A stretch of 64,000 bases of DNA, from assembly GCA_938036315.1 (NCBI GenBank), contig CALHPK010000009.1, forward strand, positions 124,001 through 188,000, given 5' to 3'. The notes below the pieces were generated by a model, which made no database searches, was not told the DNA's origin, and worked only from the letters and a program-made list of their open reading frames with translations. A program made the position numbers and the translations under genes. The stretch's first letter is position 1. The number at the start of each line of letters is the position of its first letter. Positions 46,772 to 54,934 of the stretch are shown here, one piece after another. The stretch is from an uncultured bacterium (lineage in GTDB: Bacteria; Calescibacteriota; Calescibacteriia; Calescibacteriales; Calescibacteriaceae).

Positions 46772-47527
46772 ATGAATGACGGGCAAACTCAACCTGAAAA
46801 AATCATCTTCGTAGCACACGGTAGCCCAAAAAAAATTAACCATGACGATTTTTTCTCTTTTTTCAATAAACTGAAAACACATTTTCCTACCTCTGAATTT
46901 TGCTTTATAGAGCATGGCGAACCAAATTTCAAGGATAAATTTACAGAAATTGAAAAAAATGAATCTCTCACAAAAGTTATAGTGCAACCACTTTTACTTT
47001 TCAGAGCTGGTCACCTTGCAGATATTGAAAAGCATATCCCATCACAAAAATTTGAAGTAAAAAAAGCGATATCAGAGGCGGATGATTTTCCAGATTTCTA
47101 CGCTGGATGTCTACTTGATTGGATCAGAACAAAAAATATAGATTCAGATAACCCTCTATTTATTTTTGTTGGAAGAGGTAGCTCAAATCAAACTGCAAAC
47201 TCTGAGTTTTACAAAATCTGTCGTCTTGTATGGGAGAAGATAAAGAAAGGATATATTATGATAGCTTTCGCAGAGGTGACGCGCCCATCCGTTCAAGAAG
47301 TGCTCACAAACACTATAACTGATAATTTTGAGAAAATCTTCATAGTACCTGTTATTCTGTTCAGAGGGTATGTTATCGAAAAAATAACAAAAGATATTTC
47401 AGATTTTATTCAGAAGAGGAAGCCCAGAATCTATATAGCTCCACCAGTAGCAAGAATCTCTGAGGAAAAGTTTTCCACCTGGATTGCAAATTCAATAAAG
47501 CAAACACCTCGTCACAAGTCCGCTTAG
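46772..47527 (+). CDS. cbiX: Sirohydrochlorin cobaltochelatase CbiX (two-domain)
   Basis: 251 residues, with two similar halves. The N-terminal half starts 'KIIFVAHGSPKKIN' with the metal-site His and has 'QPLLLFRAGHLADIE' with the second His. The second half has 'FIFVGRGSSNQTAN' and 'VPVILFRGYVIEKI'. CbiX inserts cobalt (in some organisms nickel or iron) into sirohydrochlorin early in anaerobic cobalamin synthesis. The second half lacks the paired His residues, as is common in the fused form. It fits with cobS in this window. Followed by a repeat-bearing spacer. Confidence 0.85.
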   Translation: MNDGQTQPEKIIFVAHGSPKKINHDDFFSFFNKLKTHFPTSEFCFIEHGEPNFKDKFTEIEKNESLTKVIVQPLLLFRAGHLADIEKHIPSQKFEVKKAISEADDFPDFYAGCLLDWIRTKNIDSDNPLFIFVGRGSSNQTANSEFYKICRLVWEKIKKGYIMIAFAEVTRPSVQEVLTNTITDNFEKIFIVPVILFRGYVIEKITKDISDFIQKRKPRIYIAPPVARISEEKFSTWIANSIKQTPRHKSA

Positions 47528-47530
47528 GTG

Positions 47531-47603
47531 TAATAGAATCTCATAATAGAATCCCACAGATGCTGTCTTGCTCATAGATGCTGTTTTGTGTCCCATCAGC
47601 ATC
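47531..47603. repeat. Cluster of short duplications and a hairpin after cbiX
   Basis: TAATAGAATC occurs at 47531-47540 and 47544-47553. AGATGCTGT occurs at 47558-47566 and 47576-47584. GATGCTG (47577-47583, or its first copy at 47559-47565) can pair with CAGCATC (47597-47603). There is no U-tract after the hairpin. The remainder of the spacer to 47765 is featureless. Confidence 0.75.
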
Positions 47604-47765
47604 GTAACTAATCATCTATCCTACCTATAACATTATAAAGCCCAAACTTAGATCCCCTTGATTTTGTTCCGTTTATCCGTTTATAATATATTTCTGATTC
47701 ACTAATGCGGTTATAAGAAAAATTCTGGAGATGCCCTTACCGAGATCATTGATCTACTCAGGTAC

Positions 47766-48848
47766 TCATTCATATATGAATGTTTTCAATTCATAGTCAA
47801 GAGGAGTTCTTGCTCCGAACTCTGTGTGGAATGTTCCAGGACAGTTAAGTCTCAATCTTTTTCCGTTAAGCTCAAACTCAATGATACTACTTTCAATTTC
47901 ACTATTATGGCAAAATGCAAGATCCCCATCTGGATCAGTATAAGTTGCCATAATGAAGTTCCCAGGATCACCCTCCATTCTCATAAAAAAGTTCATATAT
48001 TTTGACTTCAATTCCCAGAGGGACTTTTCTTTTGAGAACTCCCAACTTTCACTATTGGTGATAATGTTTTTAAAATCGTTGAACTTGATTAATCTCCCTT
48101 TATATTTCAGATAAAACAGACTGATTGGTGGGAGCTGAAGTGGTCCTCTTTTTACTACTACTGTTAGCCCTTCAAAAAATGTATCCTCGAGGAGTTCTCC
48201 GTTTTCGTCATAAATTGAGTTGCAGTGTCCCCATACCCATTTGTAAGCATGTTTTTTACCCCATATGTGAGTTTGATACCCTCTACCACTAAGCGGAGAT
48301 ATATCGCATATGATCTCTCCTGTATCTATATTTTTAAGCTTTATGTATCCTGTGAATTTTAAATCTGGATTTGGCGAGAGAACCGAAGTTTCTATTGGGA
48401 GGTAGTATGCGGCATCTGGTAAGTGTTTGAGGATATAATTATTAGGAGAGAACTCGAGTTTCCACTCTGCCTTCACGTTTTTGACAACTATGGAGCCTGA
48501 ACAGTGTCCTTCTCCGAGTTCGTTTTTCTCTCCGATTCTTATGATGAACTCTTTACTGTCGCATCTAAATTCGCTGAGCGGAAATTTTCTGCAGAGCCCT
48601 AAGGGAGGTTGCCCCTTTTTGAATATGCTAATCCACACACCAGCCCAGTCGTTGAAACCATCCTCAGCCACATTTATTGTATACCTTATCCAGAACCCAT
48701 ATTCCTGGGCATTTCCCGTGATATACCAGACTTCATAGTGTCCTCTGGACTTTCCTGCCCACCTTGGTAAATTCTCTATAACCGATACATTACTTTTCTT
48801 TTTTTTACTGCTTGCAAGTTGCATCAATTTGAAAATTAGCGACCGCAT
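47766..48848 (-). CDS. Lipocalin-like (AttH/carotenoid hydratase-type) protein, tentative
   Basis: 360 residues from ATG 48848; the frame is open to a TTG at 48869. The sequence is strand-rich with many Trp, Gly and Tyr: 'WAGVWISIFKKGQPPLG', 'HCSGSIVVKNVKAEWKLEF', 'FTGYIKLK', 'GRGYQTHIWGKKHAYKWVWG' followed by HC. This W-x-H-C core resembles the double-lipocalin group that includes AttH and hydroxyneurosporene hydratase, which handle isoprenoids or act as stress proteins. I see no signal peptide beyond a basic N-terminus. It lies 31 bases downstream of the cyclase gene on the same strand. Function is uncertain. Confidence 0.5.
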   Translation of the reverse strand: MRSLIFKLMQLASSKKKKSNVSVIENLPRWAGKSRGHYEVWYITGNAQEYGFWIRYTINVAEDGFNDWAGVWISIFKKGQPPLGLCRKFPLSEFRCDSKEFIIRIGEKNELGEGHCSGSIVVKNVKAEWKLEFSPNNYILKHLPDAAYYLPIETSVLSPNPDLKFTGYIKLKNIDTGEIICDISPLSGRGYQTHIWGKKHAYKWVWGHCNSIYDENGELLEDTFFEGLTVVVKRGPLQLPPISLFYLKYKGRLIKFNDFKNIITNSESWEFSKEKSLWELKSKYMNFFMRMEGDPGNFIMATYTDPDGDLAFCHNSEIESSIIEFELNGKRLRLNCPGTFHTEFGARTPLDYELKTFIYE

Positions 48849-48879
48849 TTTTGATGAAAGATTTAGCAAAAAATATTAT

Positions 48880-51800
48880 TTATGCAAAAAATTTAAGTAA
48901 TTTTGTATCGAACGAAGGATATTTGCTTAGTATAGCGTTTAGCTCTGTTTCCATATTCTCCTCCTCTTCTTTATACATCAAGAAATCTATTTTTGTATTT
49001 GAAACTATTTTGAGCATATTCAGAAGAGCGATTATCTTTTCTATGTCCTTTTTTGCCTGATCCAGAACTGCCTTACCTTCCCTTTTTGCCTCATCTACTA
49101 TCCCATCTATAAGGAGAAGTTGACTCCGTGCGATTTTATATTCAAAATCATCCTTAACAGGCTCAGCTTTCTGAAGGTATTGTTTGGCTTTATCGTAATT
49201 TTTCTTCCCTAAGTATGCCAAAGCATATAAAAGATTGAATCTTGCCATCTTTGATTCCACAGGATTTTCTCTGACAAGCTCGTCCAGCGTATCTAATGCT
49301 GATTCATAGTTCCCAAGGAAGATATCTATAAGAGCATACGTGCTGAGCGATTCTATAAGACTGTATTTATCGCCTATCTTTCTGAAAATTTCTATTGCTG
49401 ACTTTGCCATCTCCTGTGATTCACTAAATTTTCCAGTTTCGAACAAAATTTGCGCCATATTGATCATAGCTATGGCTTCACCTCTGGTATCAGAGATAGT
49501 TTTTGCCATTTCAAGATACTCTTTCATATATGTAAGTGAAACTTCCAGATCTCCTAAAGCATAAAGCACAGCAGCATAATTTGATATAGCCACACCTTTC
49601 AACCTCAGGTTATTTATTTTTTGCGTTACCTCATAAAACATGGAAAAGAAGCCCCTTGCTTTTTGGTAATCTCCAAGTGAGAAATAACATCTACCTATAG
49701 CATTTGCTGCATCTGCATATATTTCTGGATAAATTTTTTTAATCTCATCTGATGCAAGAGATAGGGCTTTCTCGCCAAACTTTATCCCATCCTTTGGTTC
49801 GCCTTTTTCCACAAATAGATGGCACATCAGAGTTAATGCTTTCACCAATTCTGCTCTAAATTGTATGTCATCTTCTTTAGTTGACTCCTCTATTATCTGC
49901 TCATATATTTTCTGAGCTGACGAAAAGTTCCCGAGAATTTGTTCACAATCCCCAACCCATCTTTTAGCTCTGATCAGATCTATCTTTCTTTCTGCACAGC
50001 TTACAGCTCTGTTGAAAATCTCACATGCTTTCCCTATTTCTCCAATATTGTATAAAAGTCCCCCGTAATCCATAAGTACTCCATATAGTTTCTGAGGGTC
50101 GGTTAATTCTGTCTTTGATTTAGAAAGGTTCTGAAGAGCTTTTTCAAATAAGCTCTTTGAAAGAGGGATATTAAGCTTTGATTTTGCAATTCTTGCAGCT
50201 TCTGAATAAGCTTCAAAAGCTGATAGAAATTTTTCTGATCTTTCTGCTTGGAATCCAGCTGCGGATAAAAACTTTATATCATCTCCTGAAATTTCAGCCG
50301 TGACGTTGTAAAGTTTGGAGTGCAATTCAAGCTTCTTGCTCTTCAAGAGCATATCATATAAAACTTCTTTGAATATTTTCTGCCTTAAGTTGATGATTTC
50401 TCCATCATCAACTATTATATTTTTATCTTCAAGATCTTTCAGAATTCTTCCTAATTCTATTCTCTCTTTTTCGAAAAATCTGATCAGAATTTCTTTGTAA
50501 GGAATTTCAAGGCAGGATATAACCTGTAAAACATACTTTGAAAGTTCTGGGAGAGAGTCTATAATAGATAGAGCAATCTGCCTTGCACCTATAGCTTTGG
50601 GTATGGCTGATGTATCCTTTATTCTGGCTTTACCATCTTCTATTGTTATAGCTCCTTTTTCCTTAAGCAAGTTCACAAACTCAAAAATGAACAACGGGTT
50701 ACCTTCAGTTTTCTCCCATATAAACTCAAGTGTTCCGCGCTCAATTTCTGCTCCCTCATCCAGAATATATCTAACAAATTTCTCAGTTTTCTCCAAATCA
50801 AGGCTCTCAAGCTTGACTATCTCCCAATCACTAAATTTTTTCAAGTCTATACCAGCGTAAGACAAACCAATTATTACAGAAAAATTTGGCCTTCTCAAAG
50901 GTAGATTAATAAAGAACTTCTGAGAATAATTATCTATACTGTCAAAGTCATCTATTGCTATTATTTTGCTATGATGGATCTTTGATAATATCCCATATAT
51001 AGCCTCCTCTATTTTATCTTCAAGAACATCGGGGGACAGATACCTAAGCGGAGAATCAGGGAAAATAACCCCGAATATATAACCAAGAAGATGATAAGAA
51101 ATACTTAATTTTTCGGATAGGTTTATGATATCTCTTTCAAGCGAAGTTGAGTGCACGGGGATTAACCTTTTAATCGTGCTATATGGTTCATCTTTTGAGC
51201 CCTTTGTAGCTTTTACTACCCCGTCTACCTCCTGAGATATGAATTCGATAAAGCTCGAGATTCCCATACCCGGATCTCCAACTACTACGACAAAATTAGG
51301 ATGTGGTCTCGAAAGGATTTCTTTTGTTTGCTCTATTTCCTCATCCCTTCCAATGAGAACTTTGACTTGTTTCTTCCCCTTGATTTGAAAAATTCTTACA
51401 GGCTTTTCCTTACCTTTGAGTTTTATATCCCCCCACGGTAGAAAATCAAAAATATGGGATGTAAGAAGGTAAGTATTCTCATCAACCAAAAATTGCCAAC
51501 TTTGCGATTCTTCCTCCAATCTTTTTGCTATATTCACTGTATCTCCCATTGCTGTGTAGTCTCTTGGGTTATCAGAGATAGAACCGACTACAACCTCGCC
51601 CGTTGCAATACCTCCGTGTATAGATATATCTGAATAATTCTGCCTTATAAACTCCGATATTTCCAAAGCTGTTTGGACTGCCCTTTTGGTGTCATCACCA
51701 TAAGCTCGGGGAGCGCCAAACAGAGCCATAATTTCATCTCCTATGAATTTATCCACATATCCACCGTTTTTTTGAACTATCTTAGCAAGATTATTAAGAA

Positions 51801-52191
51801 CCTCTCCTATAAAGGCTCTCAGCTCCTCTGGGTCAAGCTTTTCCGATAGTGATGTGAATCCCGATATATCCGCAAAAAGTATAGATATTGGTCTTCTTTC
51901 ACTTTCTAATTTCTGCCTCTCCCCAGATAGCTTTTCAACTTGCCTTTGTTTTTCGGGTTCCTGCTTTTGGAATTGCTCAAGTTCCCTTGCTTTATAAATC
52001 TCCTCTGTTGTGTACTGTTGGGCTTTCTCTACCTGCTCTGGTTTTTCTTCCTTTTCAGCATCGGATTTCTCAGCAGTAGTTGGTTTTGCTTCTTTTGGAG
52101 TAGAAGTAAGTTTGGTTCCACACTCACCGCAGAATTTAAAATTTGGGGGATTCTCAAACCCACAGCTCGGACACTTTTTGGGCTCCTCCAT
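48880..52191 (-). CDS. Class III adenylate/guanylate cyclase with zinc ribbon, degenerate AAA ATPase and TPR repeats
   Basis: 1103 residues. Residues 7-24 form a zinc ribbon (CPSCGFENPPNFKFCGEC). A charged linker (about 30-100) leads to a class III cyclase domain: metal Asp108 in 'ILFADISGFTSLSEKLD', 'GGYVDKFIGDEIMALFGAP' (Lys148, Asp152) and 'YTAMGDTVNIAKRLE' (Asp217, Asn220, Arg224); all catalytic residues are there and the Lys/Asp pair favours ATP. An ATPase domain follows (about 280-560), but its Walker A reads 'GDPGMGISS' with Ile311 where Lys belongs. About ten TPR-like repeats fill 640-1050. The layout is known for large signalling ATPase-cyclases. No obvious partner except the lipocalin-like gene downstream. 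Confidence 0.9.
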   Translation of the reverse strand: MEEPKKCPSCGFENPPNFKFCGECGTKLTSTPKEAKPTTAEKSDAEKEEKPEQVEKAQQYTTEEIYKARELEQFQKQEPEKQRQVEKLSGERQKLESERRPISILFADISGFTSLSEKLDPEELRAFIGEVLNNLAKIVQKNGGYVDKFIGDEIMALFGAPRAYGDDTKRAVQTALEISEFIRQNYSDISIHGGIATGEVVVGSISDNPRDYTAMGDTVNIAKRLEEESQSWQFLVDENTYLLTSHIFDFLPWGDIKLKGKEKPVRIFQIKGKKQVKVLIGRDEEIEQTKEILSRPHPNFVVVVGDPGMGISSFIEFISQEVDGVVKATKGSKDEPYSTIKRLIPVHSTSLERDIINLSEKLSISYHLLGYIFGVIFPDSPLRYLSPDVLEDKIEEAIYGILSKIHHSKIIAIDDFDSIDNYSQKFFINLPLRRPNFSVIIGLSYAGIDLKKFSDWEIVKLESLDLEKTEKFVRYILDEGAEIERGTLEFIWEKTEGNPLFIFEFVNLLKEKGAITIEDGKARIKDTSAIPKAIGARQIALSIIDSLPELSKYVLQVISCLEIPYKEILIRFFEKERIELGRILKDLEDKNIIVDDGEIINLRQKIFKEVLYDMLLKSKKLELHSKLYNVTAEISGDDIKFLSAAGFQAERSEKFLSAFEAYSEAARIAKSKLNIPLSKSLFEKALQNLSKSKTELTDPQKLYGVLMDYGGLLYNIGEIGKACEIFNRAVSCAERKIDLIRAKRWVGDCEQILGNFSSAQKIYEQIIEESTKEDDIQFRAELVKALTLMCHLFVEKGEPKDGIKFGEKALSLASDEIKKIYPEIYADAANAIGRCYFSLGDYQKARGFFSMFYEVTQKINNLRLKGVAISNYAAVLYALGDLEVSLTYMKEYLEMAKTISDTRGEAIAMINMAQILFETGKFSESQEMAKSAIEIFRKIGDKYSLIESLSTYALIDIFLGNYESALDTLDELVRENPVESKMARFNLLYALAYLGKKNYDKAKQYLQKAEPVKDDFEYKIARSQLLLIDGIVDEAKREGKAVLDQAKKDIEKIIALLNMLKIVSNTKIDFLMYKEEEENMETELNAILSKYPSFDTKLLKFFA

Positions 52192-52427
52192 CTTTTATGC
52201 AATTGCCGAAAATTGAGCAAAGTTTAAAGTTAAAAAGATTAACAGAAAAAAATAAAAATGTATAAAGTTGAGGGGAAGCAGTATTCAGGAAAATAAATTG
52301 TTAGAATATATTTGAGCAGAATTTTGTCTGAAAATATAACTTTGAAGAAAGGGGGGAACTGGGATATGAAGTGCAATTGGAGACCGGCGCCAGTGCCGAA
52401 AAAGAAAAAGGGCAAAAAATAGAACAA

Positions 52428-53069
52428 TCAATATACACTAAAGCTAATTTGAGTCTTTTCGTCGGGTGTCTTGATATATACCCTACTGTTCAGAATTTGG
52501 ATCTTACCTTCTCCGACAAAAAATTTCGCTCGGTAACTAGCTCCATACCTTGAAACTTCTCTATATATTCTTTTACCTTCGCTATACCACCTTACCTTAA
52601 AAAGGTCGCTAAAGGCTATTTTACCAACAATGGTTTCATCGCACCTTTGAAGCAAAACTTCGTAAATTTTTCCCGCCAGTTTCCTTTTTGATAATACAAA
52701 GAGATTTTCTATCTCTCCCGATACATTATCCCAGATGAGGATATTCTTCTGCGGGTTGAGATTATATACGATAGCCTTACCGATATCTTGGTAACAATCT
52801 AAAATTATCCCCCAACCATCAGCGTTTTCATCGTCGGAAAGTGACATAAGAAAACCCTGAAGTTCCAAGATACTTCCTTGTTCTATTATATCTATAACTT
52901 TGGCCTTCATTATATCCTCCTTTAGCATATTGAATATATAAAGAATCTCTGCAGAACTCCTCTGGATCCTTATAGTCTCAATAAACTTTGAAGAAAAAAC
53001 CTTCACATAGTAGATGCAAAGGAAAATCAAAGAAGATGAGAAAATAATCCCAACAATATTTCCAAACAT
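52428..53069 (-). CDS. GspJ/PilW-like minor pseudopilin candidate without leader
   Basis: 213 residues. It begins almost directly with a hydrophobic helix (about 4-25), followed by 'AEILYIFNMLKEDIMKAKV', which resembles the helix and 'LxxDI' pattern of PilW/GspJ pseudopilins. No basic leader or FTLIE-type motif can be seen. The gene starts one base after the stop of the upstream 81-residue pseudopilin-like gene. Together they may make minor pseudopilins of pili or type II secretion. The identification is by analogy only. Confidence 0.4.
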   Translation of the reverse strand: MFGNIVGIIFSSSLIFLCIYYVKVFSSKFIETIRIQRSSAEILYIFNMLKEDIMKAKVIDIIEQGSILELQGFLMSLSDDENADGWGIILDCYQDIGKAIVYNLNPQKNILIWDNVSGEIENLFVLSKRKLAGKIYEVLLQRCDETIVGKIAFSDLFKVRWYSEGKRIYREVSRYGASYRAKFFVGEGKIQILNSRVYIKTPDEKTQISFSVY

Positions 53070-53070
53070 A

Positions 53071-53316
53071 TCAATTTCTCATTTTCTCAATTTTTCCGAA
53101 TCCGCACATATATCTTTGATCGTCAAAGCTCACCTCAACTTTCTTATCTTCATAGCACTTGAATTTCAGGAATATCTCAAATCTTACTCCAGTTTCATAA
53201 AGTAGCTCTTTCATTATCTTTTCTCTATCTTTTGCAAGCTTTATGGAAAGTGAAAACAGCAACAGAAATACTGTAGATATTACGATTGCTGTTAGTGTTT
53301 CAAGTAGGCTAAGCAT
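53071..53316 (-). CDS. Short pseudopilin-like protein (prepilin helix, no leader)
   Basis: 81 residues. The N-terminus 'MLSLLETLTAIVISTVFLLL' copies a mature pseudopilin helix, with Glu at position 6, i.e. +5 counted from Leu2. Usually a leader of at least five residues ending in Gly precedes this; here only Met precedes it, and an in-frame stop lies four codons further up. The remaining 60 residues are charged with two Cys. It is followed by the GspJ-like gene. Could be GspI-like. Confidence 0.5.
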   Translation of the reverse strand: MLSLLETLTAIVISTVFLLLFSLSIKLAKDREKIMKELLYETGVRFEIFLKFKCYEDKKVEVSFDDQRYMCGFGKIEKMRN

Positions 53317-53434
53317 ATATAGATTTTAGCCACCTGCTCAGATCAAAATTCGTTTCTGCACATATAAAAAAATTGAAAAAGCAGAATACAATAAAACCCG
53401 CAATAAAATGATAATGTGGGAGGTGTAGATAAAA

Positions 53435-54691
53435 ATGGAATTTGAAATACCCGAGCATCTCAGACAAATTGTCGAGCTAATAAAGTGGTTTGCCAAAGAG
53501 AAATTAAGACCTTTAGGTATTGAATATGACAAAAAACAAGAGCCCATCCCACCTGATCACCCATTTTTCAAAGAAGTAAAACAAATGGGGCTAGAGATTG
53601 GAACCATAGGAGGAGGTAAAGAAGATGGAGGGACAGAGTCTGGGAGGATAGCTGAAAGGTTTGGGATACCAAAAGATAAAAGTACTATGTTTGCGACATT
53701 ATCTATTATAGGAGCCGAGATTCTGGCGTGGGGAGACCAGGGCGTTACTATGTCTTTTCCGGGGCCTGGACTTGCCGCTCCTCCTGTGAGAGTTATGGGG
53801 ACTCCAGAACAGAAAAAGATGTTCTTTGATTTTTTTAGATCTTCTGAAAGTCCTGCATGGGGAGCATTTGCCCTGACAGAACCCGGAGCTGGTTCTGATG
53901 TTGCAAGAATAAGAACAACAGCTAGGAAAGAAGGTAAGTACTACATACTCAATGGTGAGAAAATGTATATAACAAATGGAGCAAGAGCAGAATGGGTTGT
54001 GGTGTTTGCCACTGTTGATCCAAAACTAGGAAGAGCAGGACACAGGGCATTTCTTGTCAGGAAAGGAACTCCTGGTTTCCGCGTCTCAAGAATAGAAAAG
54101 AAGATGGGATTACACGCTTCGGAAACTGCGGGTCTTGTTTTTGAGGATTGTAAAATTCCAGAAGAACAACTGCTCGGGGGAGAATCTTACTACTCATCAA
54201 AGGAAGGATTCAAAGGAGCTATGGAAACTTTCAATATGACGCGCCCAGCTGTTGCCGCAATGGCAATAGGTATAGCTCGCTGTGCATATGAATACACAAG
54301 AGATTACTTTTCGGAAAACTACCTCCTGAATAAAGTATCTATTCTTTCTGCCAAAATAAAAGCTGAACTTGAGAGGATGAAAAGGAAGCTAGACATCGCA
54401 CGACTGATGTGTCTTCGCGCCGCATACCTTATGGATATGAAACAGCCAAACGCCAAAGAAGCCTCCCAGGCTAAAGCTTACGCACCACCGATCGCCCTCG
54501 ATGTAATTACAAAATGTCTGGACCTACTCGGCGAAGAAGGAAGTTTAGAATACCATCATCTGGTTCACAAAGCCTACAGAGACATCAAAGTCTTCGACAT
54601 ATTTGAAGGAACCGGACAAGCTCAAAGAATAGTCATATCAAAAAGATTGTTCGCAAACAAAGGAAGACCTCCAGAGTGGCTTCATTCATAA
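53435..54691 (+). CDS. Acyl-CoA dehydrogenase
   Basis: 418 residues, strong Shine-Dalgarno site (GGGAGGTG at 53418-53425). Family segments 'WGAFALTEPGAGSDVARIRT', 'GEKMYITNGARAEWVVVFA', 'KMGLHASETAGLVFEDCKIP' and a C-terminal 'VFDIFEGTGQAQRIVISKR' with the expected catalytic Glu391. It oxidises an acyl-CoA to the 2,3-enoyl-CoA, feeding the crotonase-family enzyme. It differs from the 35.8 kb paralogue, which lacks this Glu. Chain-length preference cannot be read. The upstream genes are divergent pseudopilin-like genes. Confidence 0.95.
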   Translation: MEFEIPEHLRQIVELIKWFAKEKLRPLGIEYDKKQEPIPPDHPFFKEVKQMGLEIGTIGGGKEDGGTESGRIAERFGIPKDKSTMFATLSIIGAEILAWGDQGVTMSFPGPGLAAPPVRVMGTPEQKKMFFDFFRSSESPAWGAFALTEPGAGSDVARIRTTARKEGKYYILNGEKMYITNGARAEWVVVFATVDPKLGRAGHRAFLVRKGTPGFRVSRIEKKMGLHASETAGLVFEDCKIPEEQLLGGESYYSSKEGFKGAMETFNMTRPAVAAMAIGIARCAYEYTRDYFSENYLLNKVSILSAKIKAELERMKRKLDIARLMCLRAAYLMDMKQPNAKEASQAKAYAPPIALDVITKCLDLLGEEGSLEYHHLVHKAYRDIKVFDIFEGTGQAQRIVISKRLFANKGRPPEWLHS

Positions 54692-54934
54692 ACAATCAAA
54701 CTTAGATAAAAAAACACCCTTAACCAGCAAATCTAGTCCACTACAAATAAGGTCAAATCCAAAGTTGTTATCCATTCCATCATATCTACAAAAGCTAAAA
54801 GTAAATTCTCAAACAAATAAATTACCTAAAATATCACCAACCTAATCAAATTTGGTAAAATAGATGTTAAGAAAAAATAAGTAATAAGTAAACTACTATA
54901 TTAGAGATTCAGTTAAGGAAAAGGAGGAATACAG

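Noticed and set aside
52380-52420. GC-rich hairpin (CGGC...GCCG) next to an A/T run, between the cyclase and the GspJ-like gene
   Set aside because: For either strand the T-run is on the wrong side or absent, so it is not an intrinsic terminator; the stem is only four base pairs.
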